Positions 28,019 to 37,010 of a stretch of DNA of 64,000 bases are shown piece after piece (within the stretch, counting starts at the first letter, position 1; the number at the start of each line of letters is the position of its first letter). The DNA is from Halobacteriovorax marinus (GTDB lineage: Bacteria > Bdellovibrionota > Bacteriovoracia > Bacteriovoracales > Bacteriovoracaceae): assembly GCA_002163155.1 (NCBI GenBank), contig MAAO01000002.1:496001-560000 (forward strand). Direction: 5' to 3'. Position numbers and translations under genes: made by a program. The notes under the pieces are model-generated. The model was given only the letters and a program-made list of their open reading frames with translations, was not told the DNA's origin and searched no databases.

Positions 28019-29173
28019 ATGATGATGATAAGAATTAATCTATATCTCTTAGTAATTACACTGTTGAGTGGATGCTCTATGCCGTCAAAAATTATTGAAA
28101 ATGGAACTGCTAAGTCCAAGAAAGTCACGAAGATTGAGAAAGTTGAGAAAACTGAAAAAGTCGTTGTTCTTGAAAAACCGGTGCTTCATTTAGAAAAGGT
28201 TTTTGTTCCAGCAAAAGGTCCTGTTTGGAAAAAAACTTTGTCTCAGACAAAAGTTGTTTCAAAATTTTGTAAGAAAATTGATCGCAAATTTCACCACTGG
28301 GGTTGGGGAAAGAGTCGTTGTAAAAATATAAAGTGGAATAATGTAAGAACTTCTCACTTAGGTGATCCTCTTATTTGGACTGTCTATGGTGATGAGTCTA
28401 CGCAAAAAGAAAACCCTAAAGACATGACTCTCATACTTTGTGGTGTACATGGAGATGAGATCACACCTATTAAGTTTTGCTTTGATATTATTCATCACTT
28501 AGAAAAAATCTCAAAGGGTCATCTTCCAGGGTTTGAAGAACTTAAGGGGAAACTAGTTGCTGTAGCCCCTATAGTGACTCCGGATTCTTTTTTTAAGAGA
28601 AGACCAACTAGAACAAATGCCCGTGGTGTTGATGTAAATAGAAACTTTCCAACTCGTGATTGGAAGAAGAGTGCGCTAAAGCTTTGGAAGAAAAGATATA
28701 GAAAAGATAAGAGACGCTACCCAGGTAAGAAGTCTCTCAGTGAACAAGAAACAATTTTTCAAGTGAATCTGATCAAAAGATATATCCCTACAAAGATTAT
28801 CTCAGTACACGCACCATTAACAATTATAGATTATGATGGACCAGAATTTCACGATCATAAATCCACAAATAGTATTCAATCAATGATTGCTCCTAATGCT
28901 AAACAACTTCTTGTTCAAATGAGTAAGAAGGCCAACGGATATAGAATTAAAAATTATCCGTTCTTTCCTGGAAGCCTAGGAAATTATGCTGGTAATGAAA
29001 GAAAGATACCGACTTATACTCTTGAACTTCCAACTGCTGATAATAGAAAACATAAGAAGTATTGGAGCCGATTCAAAGATGCCATACATTCGGCCATCCT
29101 TCACGATATGCATAAAGATATCGAAGTGGCTAAAGTCATAAAAGAAAAGAAATCTAAAGTTTCAACTAACTAG
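28019..29173 (+). CDS. Lipoprotein zinc carboxypeptidase, M14/MpaA-like
   Basis: A 384-residue protein with a lipoprotein signal (ITLLSGC, Cys19) and a charged stalk of about 80 residues (repeated KIEKVEKTEK). The catalytic domain has zinc ligands His144 and Glu147 in GVHGDE and His264 in ISVHAPL, substrate arginine in NARGVDVNRNFPTRDW, and the catalytic Glu336 in TYTLELPTA. This pattern matches murein peptide amidase A, which cuts between D-Glu and diaminopimelate in wall peptides. Anchored in the envelope of a predator it could trim its own or prey peptidoglycan; that is inferred. Confidence 0.85.
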   Translation: MMMIRINLYLLVITLLSGCSMPSKIIENGTAKSKKVTKIEKVEKTEKVVVLEKPVLHLEKVFVPAKGPVWKKTLSQTKVVSKFCKKIDRKFHHWGWGKSRCKNIKWNNVRTSHLGDPLIWTVYGDESTQKENPKDMTLILCGVHGDEITPIKFCFDIIHHLEKISKGHLPGFEELKGKLVAVAPIVTPDSFFKRRPTRTNARGVDVNRNFPTRDWKKSALKLWKKRYRKDKRRYPGKKSLSEQETIFQVNLIKRYIPTKIISVHAPLTIIDYDGPEFHDHKSTNSIQSMIAPNAKQLLVQMSKKANGYRIKNYPFFPGSLGNYAGNERKIPTYTLELPTADNRKHKKYWSRFKDAIHSAILHDMHKDIEVAKVIKEKKSKVSTN

Positions 29174-29509
29174 CTCTTTTACTCTTTCTCTTCATGACTA
29201 CTTTTCTTAGGGAGTTGCTTTGAAACAAGTAGCACTCTTTGAATCTTGTAGGTCTTAGTGCTCCTAAAACTGAATAACTCAATTCCCTTAAGTCTGATCA
29301 CATCTATTCAAATGTAACTCACCTGACTGGACTTCCTTTTGGCGAGTCTGCCTGTTTTAGAAAAGGTGAATAAGCTGGGCTCATGGTATACGCGAAGCGA
29401 GAGATGGCATTGAAGATTACTTGAGAAGCTTTACCTACTTAAATTAAGAATAACTTGAATCACCTTCTTCAATTCTCACTCCGAAAAGTCATGCAGTTAG
29501 GGGGCTCTA
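29174..29509. other. 336 bp intergenic stretch, no gene recognised
   Basis: No RBS-led ORF of note is present. One frame is open over about 28 codons near 29334-29418 (DFLLASLPVLEKVNKLGSWY) without a start codon, which may be gene debris. The imperfect pairing CCTTTT/AAAAGG near 29335-29366 could make a leader hairpin for the hemerythrin gene. Confidence 0.4.
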
Positions 29510-29941
29510 TTGAACTTAATGGATTGGAATGAAGATTTAGAAGTAGAAGTTGATTTTATGAATGATGAACACAAAGTCATTTTAAGTCTCATGAACAACC
29601 TCTATGTTATTTTTAAACGTGATCCTCAGTGTGTTGAGTTTTCAGAAACTTTCTTTACTCTGAGATCTTACACCGAAAAACATTTCAAAGATGAAGAACG
29701 ATTCATGCAAGAAATGAATTACTCTGGTTTTGAATCTCATAGGGTCATTCATCAGAAAATATTAGAAATGTTTTCTAAACATGTAGAGTATTATAATGAA
29801 GAGGGCGAAGTGGAAGAGGGGTTCTTTGACTTCTTAACTTATTGGCTTCATTCCCATATGAACAGTTGCGACTCTGACTATTCAAAAGAATATCATCAAC
29901 AACAAATGCAAACTCAAAAGAATAAATTAAAAGTAGCCTAG
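29510..29941 (+). CDS. Bacteriohemerythrin
   Basis: A 143-residue di-iron O2-binding protein. Ligands read in order: His in MNDEHKVI, His and Glu in HFKDEERFM, two His in SHRVIHQKI, His in WLHSHMNSCDSDY with the terminal Asp. Such proteins sense or carry oxygen or feed it to enzymes in the cytoplasm. The start is TTG at 29510, six bases after GGGGG; an in-frame ATG at 29519 would be 15 bases away and is less likely. A strong terminator follows, so it is a single-gene unit. Confidence 0.92.
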   Translation: MNLMDWNEDLEVEVDFMNDEHKVILSLMNNLYVIFKRDPQCVEFSETFFTLRSYTEKHFKDEERFMQEMNYSGFESHRVIHQKILEMFSKHVEYYNEEGEVEEGFFDFLTYWLHSHMNSCDSDYSKEYHQQQMQTQKNKLKVA

Positions 29942-29957
29942 GAATTGGCCAAAAAAA

Positions 29958-29990
29958 AGCCCGTTCACGATTAGTAAACGGGCTTCATTT
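29958..29990 (+). terminator. Terminator after the hemerythrin gene
   Basis: AGCCCGTT (29958-29965) pairs with AACGGGCT (29977-29984), flanked by A8 before and TTCATTTT after. Confidence 0.88.
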
Positions 29991-30134
29991 TAAGAAGATC
30001 AACAGGGCGTCGTTGATTTTGGCAACTATAAATTTTATCGACTATAATTAAGATTTCTTTAGGAGTATTTGTGGATTATCTCAAGGAATTGAAAATTAAA
30101 TTTTCGAAACTAAAACTTTTGTAATGAAATAAAA

Positions 30135-30521
30135 TTAAATTTGGTTGGCGGATTGAATTAAAAGTCTACTAACTATTCTTTAATAACACCATGGTTACTC
30201 ACTCTTTGAACTTTTCAAATCTTTTTGCGATATTGGGGAGTGAATTACTTTTTCAGAATTTATACCAAGTATGAACTAACGGGGATTTTCTTTGGTTGAT
30301 TTTAGACCGAAGTATTTAGACTTTTTATCCCAACCAATATGATCAGGAAAAGACTCTCTTACAACTCGGTCAATACTTACAACTCTTGGAACTTTACAAC
30401 TAGAGTGAAAGAGAAGGATCTTGTCTCCATTTTTCATTTCATCAGTAAAATTTAACACTGCTTTACCCATTTCGTTATCAGTTTTGCAAGATTCAGTAAT
30501 GGCCCAATATATATAGTTTCT
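30135..30521 (-). pseudogene. Decayed EVE-domain protein gene
   Basis: Read on the minus strand, the EVE (PUA-like, modified-base binding) family is recognisable in order. YWAITESCKTDNEMGKA comes first but has no start codon before an upstream stop at 30522-30524. Then NGDKILLFHSSCKVPRVV and DHIGWDKKSKYFGLKS, then ENPR followed by a TAG where the family has tryptophan, so TGG probably became TAG. The frame goes on FILGINSEK, then PISQKDLK. After a stop and frameshifts MVLLKNS and SRLLIQSAN remain, matching the family end. At least one nonsense change and two frameshifts are needed. The intact 64-codon part at 30276-30470 could still be translated but lacks both ends of the fold. Confidence 0.75.
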
Positions 30522-30633
30522 CTAAGTGTACGTAATGATTGTGTTTGCCACATTTTGTAGGCAGAAATGCTTAAGTCTTTTAGTTTTATGCCCGATTAGA
30601 GAGGTGAATTAGTTTAATGCACTAGGAGAAATT

Positions 30634-32586
30634 ATGCTTGCTAGCTTTTCAGAATTTAAATTCTACCAGTCTTTTAGAATTTCGGTAGAAGATGCTGATG
30701 ATCTTCGCTTTCTTGCGGAGTCTACTGATAATTGTGGCAAAAATTCCTATATTGATGATGCAAAGCTCGTTGATATTAGTGTAACAGGGCTAGGTTTTTC
30801 TACTAAGAATAGAATAAGTGTAGGAGAAGAAATTACTGTCTCGCTACAATTTAAAAGACATCACCTCGATTTAACGGGGAGAGTGGTCCGCGCTTTTTCA
30901 GATGCTATAGAAGATGAAGAAATTATTTATGGATTAGAACTCGATGCTGAAAGAGACCTTAGAAAGTTTCTAGAGCACTATGTTTTAAGTTTTTCAAATG
31001 ATCGTCTTAAAGATTGTTTAATCGATGCGGCCTTAAAAGAAAAATACACTAAAGCAAGTGAAGGATTTGAGATGTTTTCTCTGCTTCTTTCTCTGTTTAA
31101 AGACATTACTTTCTTTGGAGATAAAGAAGGTTTTCTAGATACTATGCTTGAAGAAGTTGTACGTATTTTAAATGCTCAACGTGCCTCTATTTTTCTCATT
31201 AATCCTGAGTCGAATGAGCTTGAGGCCATTGGTGCTCTTGGTGTTGATAAGGAAAAATTAAAATTCGATTATCGTTTAGGTATCGCCGGATCTGTTTTCA
31301 CAACAGGAGTGGCCTTAAATATTGATATTCAATCTGATAAGAGTCGCTTTAATGACCAATTTGATAAACACTTTGGTTATGAAACGAAGTCCATTATTTG
31401 TCATCCTATCCACAATAGAGAAGACAAAATTATTGGTATCATTCAAATTTTAAATAAGAGAAACCAAGATAGATTTACTGTAGAAGATGAAAAAACAATG
31501 AAAGTACTCTCTCTTGTTTTCTCTTCTGTATTTCATAACTACAATCCTATGTCAGAAACGAGTCAAATTAGAAGATTCTCGACTCCATTTGATAGAAAAC
31601 ATGCCTTGATTGGAAAGAGTTCTCACATGGCCTCTCTTAGATCTGCCATTATTAAAACGAAAGATCTCGATTCTCCACTTCTTATTCATGGAGAGAAAGG
31701 TGTTGGGAAACAACTCTTTGCTAAAATTATTCACCATGAAGGTTGCCGTGGTCTTAAAGGTCATGAAGAAATTCGTTGTGAAGAACCTTCAAGAGATAAA
31801 CTCTATAAAGAATTATGGGGTGATGGTGTAGGAGAGTGTGCTTTCGCTAATGTTGCTGGTGGAACAGTTGTCTTACATGAGATCTGTGCCCTAGATTTGG
31901 AAGAGCAAAGAAAATTATTAAGTGTATTAAACGATAGAAAAGTTCCTGGAACGGTTATTTCTATTGATGCTAGAGTTATCGCCACTTCAAGTAAAGATAT
32001 TGGAGAATTGGTGGATAAGGGAGAGTTTGATAAAGATCTCTTCGAATATATTTCTAGTGCTTTTATTTATATGGAGCCACTTAGAAGAAGAATTGAAGAT
32101 GTTGACTTACTTGTAGATTTTTTCTTAAAAATTGAGTGTAAGAAACAAGGTCTTCTTTTAAAGAATTTTTCTCCAAAAGCTATGGATAAGTTAAAAGATT
32201 ACGATTGGGCCGGAAATATTACTGAGCTTAGAAAGTGTGTGGAAAGGGCAGTGCTTTATAATCCAAAAGCCCACATCATAACAGAAGTAGCACTAGAGAA
32301 TAATGCTTCGCCACTATTAGATATTTCTAAGAAGCAGAGAATGTTTGGAAATGTTCCTCACGTGGCAGACTATAAACTACCATTGAAAGACAGAGTCGCT
32401 CTTATTGAAAGAGAGATGATTATGTCTGAAATTAAAAGAAATAATGGAAATAAATCTAAGGCCGCTAAGGAGATGGGTATCTCTAGAGAGGCACTTAGAA
32501 AGAAATTACTTCAATCGCGTCAAGTTCTAGATGGACTTACTGTTGTAGCTCCAGTTGAAGTGACTGAAGATAAAGAAGCAGCTTAA
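30634..32586 (+). CDS. PilZ-GAF-AAA+ regulator with Fis-type HTH, GAFTGA lost
   Basis: A 650-residue regulator. A PilZ domain (about 10-115) has the DISVTGLGF motif of c-di-GMP receptors, although the upstream RxxxR is not obvious. A GAF domain follows (about 165-305: RASIFLINPESNELEAIGALG). The AAA+ domain (about 325-530) has Walker A GEKGVGKQ, but the sigma-54 contact loop GAFTGA is missing and Walker B reads GGTVVLHEI, with histidine instead of aspartate. The C-terminus is a Fis HTH (NNGNKSKAAKEMGISREAL). It descends from sigma-54 enhancer-binding proteins but probably cannot remodel sigma-54 polymerase; it may act as repressor or sigma-54-independent regulator, as TyrR does. Convergent overlap with yjbQ. 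Confidence 0.85.
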   Translation: MLASFSEFKFYQSFRISVEDADDLRFLAESTDNCGKNSYIDDAKLVDISVTGLGFSTKNRISVGEEITVSLQFKRHHLDLTGRVVRAFSDAIEDEEIIYGLELDAERDLRKFLEHYVLSFSNDRLKDCLIDAALKEKYTKASEGFEMFSLLLSLFKDITFFGDKEGFLDTMLEEVVRILNAQRASIFLINPESNELEAIGALGVDKEKLKFDYRLGIAGSVFTTGVALNIDIQSDKSRFNDQFDKHFGYETKSIICHPIHNREDKIIGIIQILNKRNQDRFTVEDEKTMKVLSLVFSSVFHNYNPMSETSQIRRFSTPFDRKHALIGKSSHMASLRSAIIKTKDLDSPLLIHGEKGVGKQLFAKIIHHEGCRGLKGHEEIRCEEPSRDKLYKELWGDGVGECAFANVAGGTVVLHEICALDLEEQRKLLSVLNDRKVPGTVISIDARVIATSSKDIGELVDKGEFDKDLFEYISSAFIYMEPLRRRIEDVDLLVDFFLKIECKKQGLLLKNFSPKAMDKLKDYDWAGNITELRKCVERAVLYNPKAHIITEVALENNASPLLDISKKQRMFGNVPHVADYKLPLKDRVALIEREMIMSEIKRNNGNKSKAAKEMGISREALRKKLLQSRQVLDGLTVVAPVEVTEDKEAA

Positions 32587-33002
32587 TCTTTTTGAAATTT
32601 TACTAATATCGTTCTTGTCTTGGGACTATCTCTAAACTCACAGAGATAGATTCCCTGCCAAGTCCCTAAAACCATCTCTCCATTTTCAACAATAAACGCC
32701 ATATTTTGATTAACAAGCATTGTCTTCATATGTGAAGGAGAGTCATCAGCGCCCTCATCAACATGTTTTATAAAGGGGAGAGTTCTAGGAGCGACAGCAT
32801 CCAGAAAATGTTCTAGATCTTCTTTAGCAGAGGGGTCATAGGATTCGTTTACAGTAATGCCACAACTGGTATGAGTGATAAAGAGGTGAATAATACCATT
32901 TTCTTTATTTGGCGCTAAACGCTGTAAAACTTCTTGCACTAACTGAGTAATGTTATAAAACTTTTCTCCGTTGGTTGAAAAATTTATTTTAGAATAGCTC
33001 AT
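32583..33002 (-). CDS. YjbQ/UPF0047 family protein
   Basis: A 139-residue protein of the YjbQ family, which has weak thiamin-phosphate synthase activity in vitro (family knowledge) and unclear physiological role. Conserved segments are GIIHLFITHTSCGITVNE, the DHxF-like DLEHFLDAVAP and LVNQNMAFIVENGEMVLGTWQGIYLCEFRD. Length is typical. It overlaps the stop of the convergent PilZ-GAF-AAA+ gene by four bases. Confidence 0.93.
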   Translation of the reverse strand: MSYSKINFSTNGEKFYNITQLVQEVLQRLAPNKENGIIHLFITHTSCGITVNESYDPSAKEDLEHFLDAVAPRTLPFIKHVDEGADDSPSHMKTMLVNQNMAFIVENGEMVLGTWQGIYLCEFRDSPKTRTILVKFQKD

Positions 33003-33093
33003 TTAAACTTCCTTTTTGCTTATAAGCACATTATTCTCAACATTTAGCTAAGAATTGTCGATAATAATATATGAAAAATTTTAATAGGAGCAA

Positions 33094-33903
33094 ATGTTGA
33101 GCATCATAGAGATCCTCTACAGACAAATGGGAATAAAGGATCTTGTAGACATTGGAGTTGTCTCAATTATCCTCTATCAAGTATTGCGTATCGTTCAAGG
33201 AACTCGCGCCTTACAAATTCTCTTAGGGCTTGTACTAGTTCTAGGACTCTATGGGATCGGAATCTATTATAAGCTTTATTCGTTAAATTGGATTCTTACT
33301 CACTTCTTTGACTACTTTGTCATAATATTTATTATTCTCTTTCAAGATCAAATTCGTTCTGCTCTGGCCAATGTGGGTACAGGTAGGAGAGTGTTCGGTG
33401 TTTTCAGTAGAAAGCGAGAGTCACTGGAAATTGAAGAAGTTGTCGAAGTTGCTGGTGTTTTTAGTAAAGAGAAAATTGGAGCACTCATTGTTTTTGAAAG
33501 AAATCATGGTTTAGATAATATTGTAGGAACTGGAACAAAAATTGGAGCTGAGATCCATTCTGATCTCATTTATTCAATCTTCCAATCTAGTTCTCCGTTG
33601 CACGATGGAGCCATTATTATTCAAGAAGGAAAAATTTCAGCGGCAGGTTGTTTCTTGCCACTTTCTAATAACGTCGAAATTGATCGTCATCTAGGAACTC
33701 GTCATAGGGCAGCTCTAGGTATTTCTGAAATTTCAGACTCTATTGTTGTCACAGTTAGTGAAGAGACTGGAAAGATAAACATTTCTATCGATGGAACTTT
33801 CTATCTTTGTTCAAATGAAAATCAACTTAGGAAATACCTAAAACATTTATGGTCGAATGAAAAATTAGATGACCAATTAAAACCAATTCAGCTAAAGGAT
33901 TAG
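33094..33903 (+). CDS. cdaA: Membrane diadenylate cyclase CdaA
   Basis: A 269-residue c-di-AMP synthase. Three membrane helices fill the first 90 residues, and the DAC domain follows with the ATP-contacting LHDGA (His170-Ala173) and GTRHRAALGISE (Arg203-Arg205), both complete. It makes c-di-AMP from two ATP at the inner face of the membrane. It is the first gene of a six-gene set: cdaR starts one base after its stop and glmM follows, the same core order as in Firmicutes, where GlmM and CdaR modulate CdaA. Confidence 0.96.
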   Translation: MLSIIEILYRQMGIKDLVDIGVVSIILYQVLRIVQGTRALQILLGLVLVLGLYGIGIYYKLYSLNWILTHFFDYFVIIFIILFQDQIRSALANVGTGRRVFGVFSRKRESLEIEEVVEVAGVFSKEKIGALIVFERNHGLDNIVGTGTKIGAEIHSDLIYSIFQSSSPLHDGAIIIQEGKISAAGCFLPLSNNVEIDRHLGTRHRAALGISEISDSIVVTVSEETGKINISIDGTFYLCSNENQLRKYLKHLWSNEKLDDQLKPIQLKD

Positions 33904-33904
33904 A

Positions 33905-34831
33905 ATGAAGAATTGGCATAGAGTACTTAATAAAAATGATAAATATTCAAGACACTTTCTTAAATTAGTCAGTCTCTTCTTTGCGTGTTTCCTGTGGTTC
34001 TATGTCTTAAATTCTGAGCCACAAGTTGTTGAACAACTTTTAACTTTGAGTCTAAAGTCTCCCAAGGGCCTTAGTGTTTCAAATATTGTTCCTGCTAAAA
34101 TCAAAGTCAAACTAAAAGGATCTAGGGCCTTTGTTAGAAACGTTGTTGAGCGTGAAGAGAAGATCTATTTAAATCTAAAGAATTATCCTTACAAGAAAAA
34201 AGGTGGCTTTAACGTCCTCTTAACTCCCAATGATGTTTCGGTTCCTTTTGGAGTAGAAGTTATTAGCGTGAGTCCCGATAATTTTAAAGTAAAACTAGAA
34301 AAGAGAATCACTAAGAAATTAACCATTAAGGCCAGTTTGGTTGGCTCACTTCCAACGGATCTAAATCTCATTAAAAAGACTCTTGAGCCCGCAACGGTTC
34401 TAGTCTCGGGGCCGATTGAAGTGATGAGAAAAATTTCTAAAGTTGTCACTTCTCCCATTGATATAACTAATCTTCAAGGAAAGGGAGAGTTGAAAATTTC
34501 TCTTGGTCAAATGGATAGTCGCGTTGAAAGCAATAGAGCTTCGGCCATTACTTTTAAATATATAGTCAAACCAAGAAAAGCCAATCTAACTTTAAAGAAA
34601 GTAAAAATACGATTCTTAACAACTTCTACGAGGCTAAAATCAAAGTCTAAGTATGTCTCTCTTGATGTTCTGGCTCCCGAGGGAGTGCGAATAACGGCTT
34701 CAAGTGTTCAAGTCATTGCCGATGTGCCGGATAAAAAGGGGGTGCATCGTGTTAAGTTACGTGCGAAACTCCCGGAAGGCATTCATCTTTTGCAAATCAA
34801 TCCCCAATCTATTAATGTAACTATTCGTTAA
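33905..34831 (+). CDS. cdaR: YbbR-domain regulator CdaR
   Basis: A 308-residue protein with one N-terminal membrane helix (LVSLFFACFLWFYVL) and about three YbbR repeats on the outer face. The repeats show the pattern PAKIKVKLKGSR ... VLVSGPIEVMRKISKV. CdaR binds and regulates CdaA across the membrane in the species studied. It begins one base after cdaA. A T-rich interval of 47 bp separates it from glmM. Confidence 0.92.
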   Translation: MKNWHRVLNKNDKYSRHFLKLVSLFFACFLWFYVLNSEPQVVEQLLTLSLKSPKGLSVSNIVPAKIKVKLKGSRAFVRNVVEREEKIYLNLKNYPYKKKGGFNVLLTPNDVSVPFGVEVISVSPDNFKVKLEKRITKKLTIKASLVGSLPTDLNLIKKTLEPATVLVSGPIEVMRKISKVVTSPIDITNLQGKGELKISLGQMDSRVESNRASAITFKYIVKPRKANLTLKKVKIRFLTTSTRLKSKSKYVSLDVLAPEGVRITASSVQVIADVPDKKGVHRVKLRAKLPEGIHLLQINPQSINVTIR

Positions 34832-34878
34832 TATGGTTCTCTGGCCTTTTTTTTTGAGAGAGGCCTAAAAGGAATAAC

Positions 34879-36243
34879 ATGTCAGAAAGAAAACTATTCG
34901 GTACCGATGGTATCCGTGGCAAAGCAAATATTTATCCTATGACTCCTGAAGTGGCGACTGCTCTTGGACGAGCTGTAACTCACTACTTTCAAGGACGTAC
35001 TAAGAGAAAGAAGCCTCTTATTATTGTGGGTAAAGATACTCGTCTGAGTTGTTACATGTTTGAACAAGCTTTTGCCGCTGGCGTTTGTTCCCAAGGTGGC
35101 GAGGTTATCCTTACTGGACCTCTACCAACTCCTGGGGTGGCATTTGTTACTGAATCTATGAGAGCTGATGCGGGAGTCATGATTAGTGCTTCTCATAATC
35201 ATTACTCTGATAATGGAATTAAGATTTTTGATTCTGTTGGACATAAGTTGCCAGACGAAGTTGAACTACAACTAGAAGAGCTTGTCCTCAATTTACAATT
35301 AATGCCTGTTAAGGTTGGTGGAGAACTAGGTAACGCCAAAAGACTAAGAGAAGTTTTTGGAAGGTACCTTGTACACGTAAAATCGACTTTAAGTGATATA
35401 TGTAAACTTGATCAAATGAGAATTGTGCTCGACTGTGCCAATGGTGCCGGTTACCGAGTTGCTCCTATGATGTTTGATGAACTCGGGGCAGAAGTAATGA
35501 CTCTTGGAGTAGATCCAAATGGGCAAAACATAAATTCTAACTGTGGCTCTCTTCACCCTGAAGAGGCCTGTGAGCAGGTTAAGAAATACCGTGCTGATTT
35601 AGGTGTTTGTCTTGATGGTGATGCCGATAGAGTGACACTCATTGACGACGAAGGTGTTGTGATAGAAGGCGATGCTCTAATTGGAATATTTGCCAAACTT
35701 CTTCTGGACACGGGAAGAATGAAAAAAGGTGACACAGTGGTTGGGACAGTTATGTCTAACCTAGGTCTTGAAAACTATGTTAAATCCCTAGGATTAAAAT
35801 TTCATAGAACTAAAGTTGGTGACAGATATATCGTAGGATATATGCGCGATAATAATTGTATTTTAGGGGGAGAGCCCTCTGGTCATGTTATTTTCGGAGA
35901 GTACGCTACGACTGGAGATGGTTGTCTCGCCGCTCTTAAGGCCATTGAGGCCATGAAGTATTACAATAAATCAATTAGAGAATTAGCTAGTGCAATTGAT
36001 CTCTATCCACACCTCGTAAAGAACGTTGTGGTAAAGAATAAAGTTCCTCTTGAAGATGTGGAACCTATTCAAAAAATAGTGAAAGAAATTGAATCGTCTC
36101 TTGGAGATCGAGGAAGAATTCTTCTAAGGTATTCTGGAACGGAATCTCTCGCCCGCGTCATGGTTGAAGGGGAGAAGCTCGCAGATGTTCACTCCTATTG
36201 TGACAGACTAGTAGATGTAGTCACTAAGGAATTAGGAAATTAA
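34879..36243 (+). CDS. glmM: Phosphoglucosamine mutase
   Basis: A 454-residue alpha-D-phosphohexomutase converting glucosamine-6-phosphate to glucosamine-1-phosphate for UDP-GlcNAc, peptidoglycan and LPS. Motifs: LFGTDGIRGKAN at the N-terminus, active-site serine loop MISASHNHYSDNG, metal loop CLDGDADRVTL, sugar-binding GGEPSGHVIF and phosphate-binding RYSGTESLARVMVEG. Length is standard. Position behind cdaA-cdaR links wall precursor supply with c-di-AMP control. Confidence 0.97.
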   Translation: MSERKLFGTDGIRGKANIYPMTPEVATALGRAVTHYFQGRTKRKKPLIIVGKDTRLSCYMFEQAFAAGVCSQGGEVILTGPLPTPGVAFVTESMRADAGVMISASHNHYSDNGIKIFDSVGHKLPDEVELQLEELVLNLQLMPVKVGGELGNAKRLREVFGRYLVHVKSTLSDICKLDQMRIVLDCANGAGYRVAPMMFDELGAEVMTLGVDPNGQNINSNCGSLHPEEACEQVKKYRADLGVCLDGDADRVTLIDDEGVVIEGDALIGIFAKLLLDTGRMKKGDTVVGTVMSNLGLENYVKSLGLKFHRTKVGDRYIVGYMRDNNCILGGEPSGHVIFGEYATTGDGCLAALKAIEAMKYYNKSIRELASAIDLYPHLVKNVVVKNKVPLEDVEPIQKIVKEIESSLGDRGRILLRYSGTESLARVMVEGEKLADVHSYCDRLVDVVTKELGN

Positions 36244-36244
36244 T

Positions 36245-37009
36245 ATGAAAACAAGATTAGGTGTAAATATTGATCACGTAGCGACTCTCAGACAAGCGAG
36301 AGGCGAGGGTTATCCAAGCATCGTTGAGGCGGCTAAAACGGTCTTACAAGAGGGTGCTGATCAAATTACGATTCATTTACGTGAAGATCGTAGACATATT
36401 CAGGACACAGATGTGGAGGCAGTGCATCTCGTCACTAAGAAGTTTGGTAAACCTCTTAATTTGGAAATGGGTTGTAATGACGAAATCGTTGAGATTGCCA
36501 TTGCGACTGCTCCTGATTGGATTTGTCTGGTTCCTGAAAAAAGAGAAGAGAAGACCACAGAAGGTGGACTCGACTTGATTTCAGTTGCTAACTTTGAAAA
36601 AATTCAAAAGACTTGTACTTATCTAAAATCGAAATTGCCAAGTGTTAAAATTTCTCTCTTTTTAGAGGCCAGTCAAGAGGTCTTATTAAAGGCTTCCACG
36701 CTACCCATTGATGCTGTAGAAGTTCATACGGGAGATTATGCTAAGGCTCATCTCAATGATGAAAGTTACGATGAATTTATTTCTCAATTTCTAGCAGCTA
36801 AGAAGTTGTTAGTGGAAAAGAATATTAACTGCCACGCCGGACATGGACTTACTCAACAAAGTCTCATTCCTCTTTTGGAAAAAAACATTTTTGAAGAGTA
36901 TAATATTGGGCATTGGATTATTTGCCAGGCTTTATTTGAAGGTCTTGGACCTGTTGTAAAAAAGATGAGTCATTGCTTGAGTGATTACCCATATACTAAA
37001 GAGGATTAA
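36245..37009 (+). CDS. pdxJ: Pyridoxine 5'-phosphate synthase
   Basis: A 254-residue TIM-barrel enzyme that condenses 1-deoxyxylulose-5-phosphate with aminoacetone-phosphate to make vitamin B6. The signature start is RLGVNIDHVATLRQARG, followed by GADQITIHLREDRRHIQD, LNLEMG, WICLVPEKREEKTTEGG and GHGLT. It starts one base after the glmM stop and ends one base before nnr, so the three genes are surely co-transcribed. Confidence 0.97.
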   Translation: MKTRLGVNIDHVATLRQARGEGYPSIVEAAKTVLQEGADQITIHLREDRRHIQDTDVEAVHLVTKKFGKPLNLEMGCNDEIVEIAIATAPDWICLVPEKREEKTTEGGLDLISVANFEKIQKTCTYLKSKLPSVKISLFLEASQEVLLKASTLPIDAVEVHTGDYAKAHLNDESYDEFISQFLAAKKLLVEKNINCHAGHGLTQQSLIPLLEKNIFEEYNIGHWIICQALFEGLGPVVKKMSHCLSDYPYTKED

Positions 37010-37010
37010 A

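Noticed and set aside
29174-29509. c-di-GMP riboswitch, SRP RNA or 6S RNA upstream of hemerythrin
   Set aside because: None of the conserved cores could be found; only weak pairings are visible.
36981-37010. Longer nnr start at 36981
   Set aside because: It lies inside pdxJ without a ribosome site; the ATG at 37011 fits the family start MRVVDINEMK.
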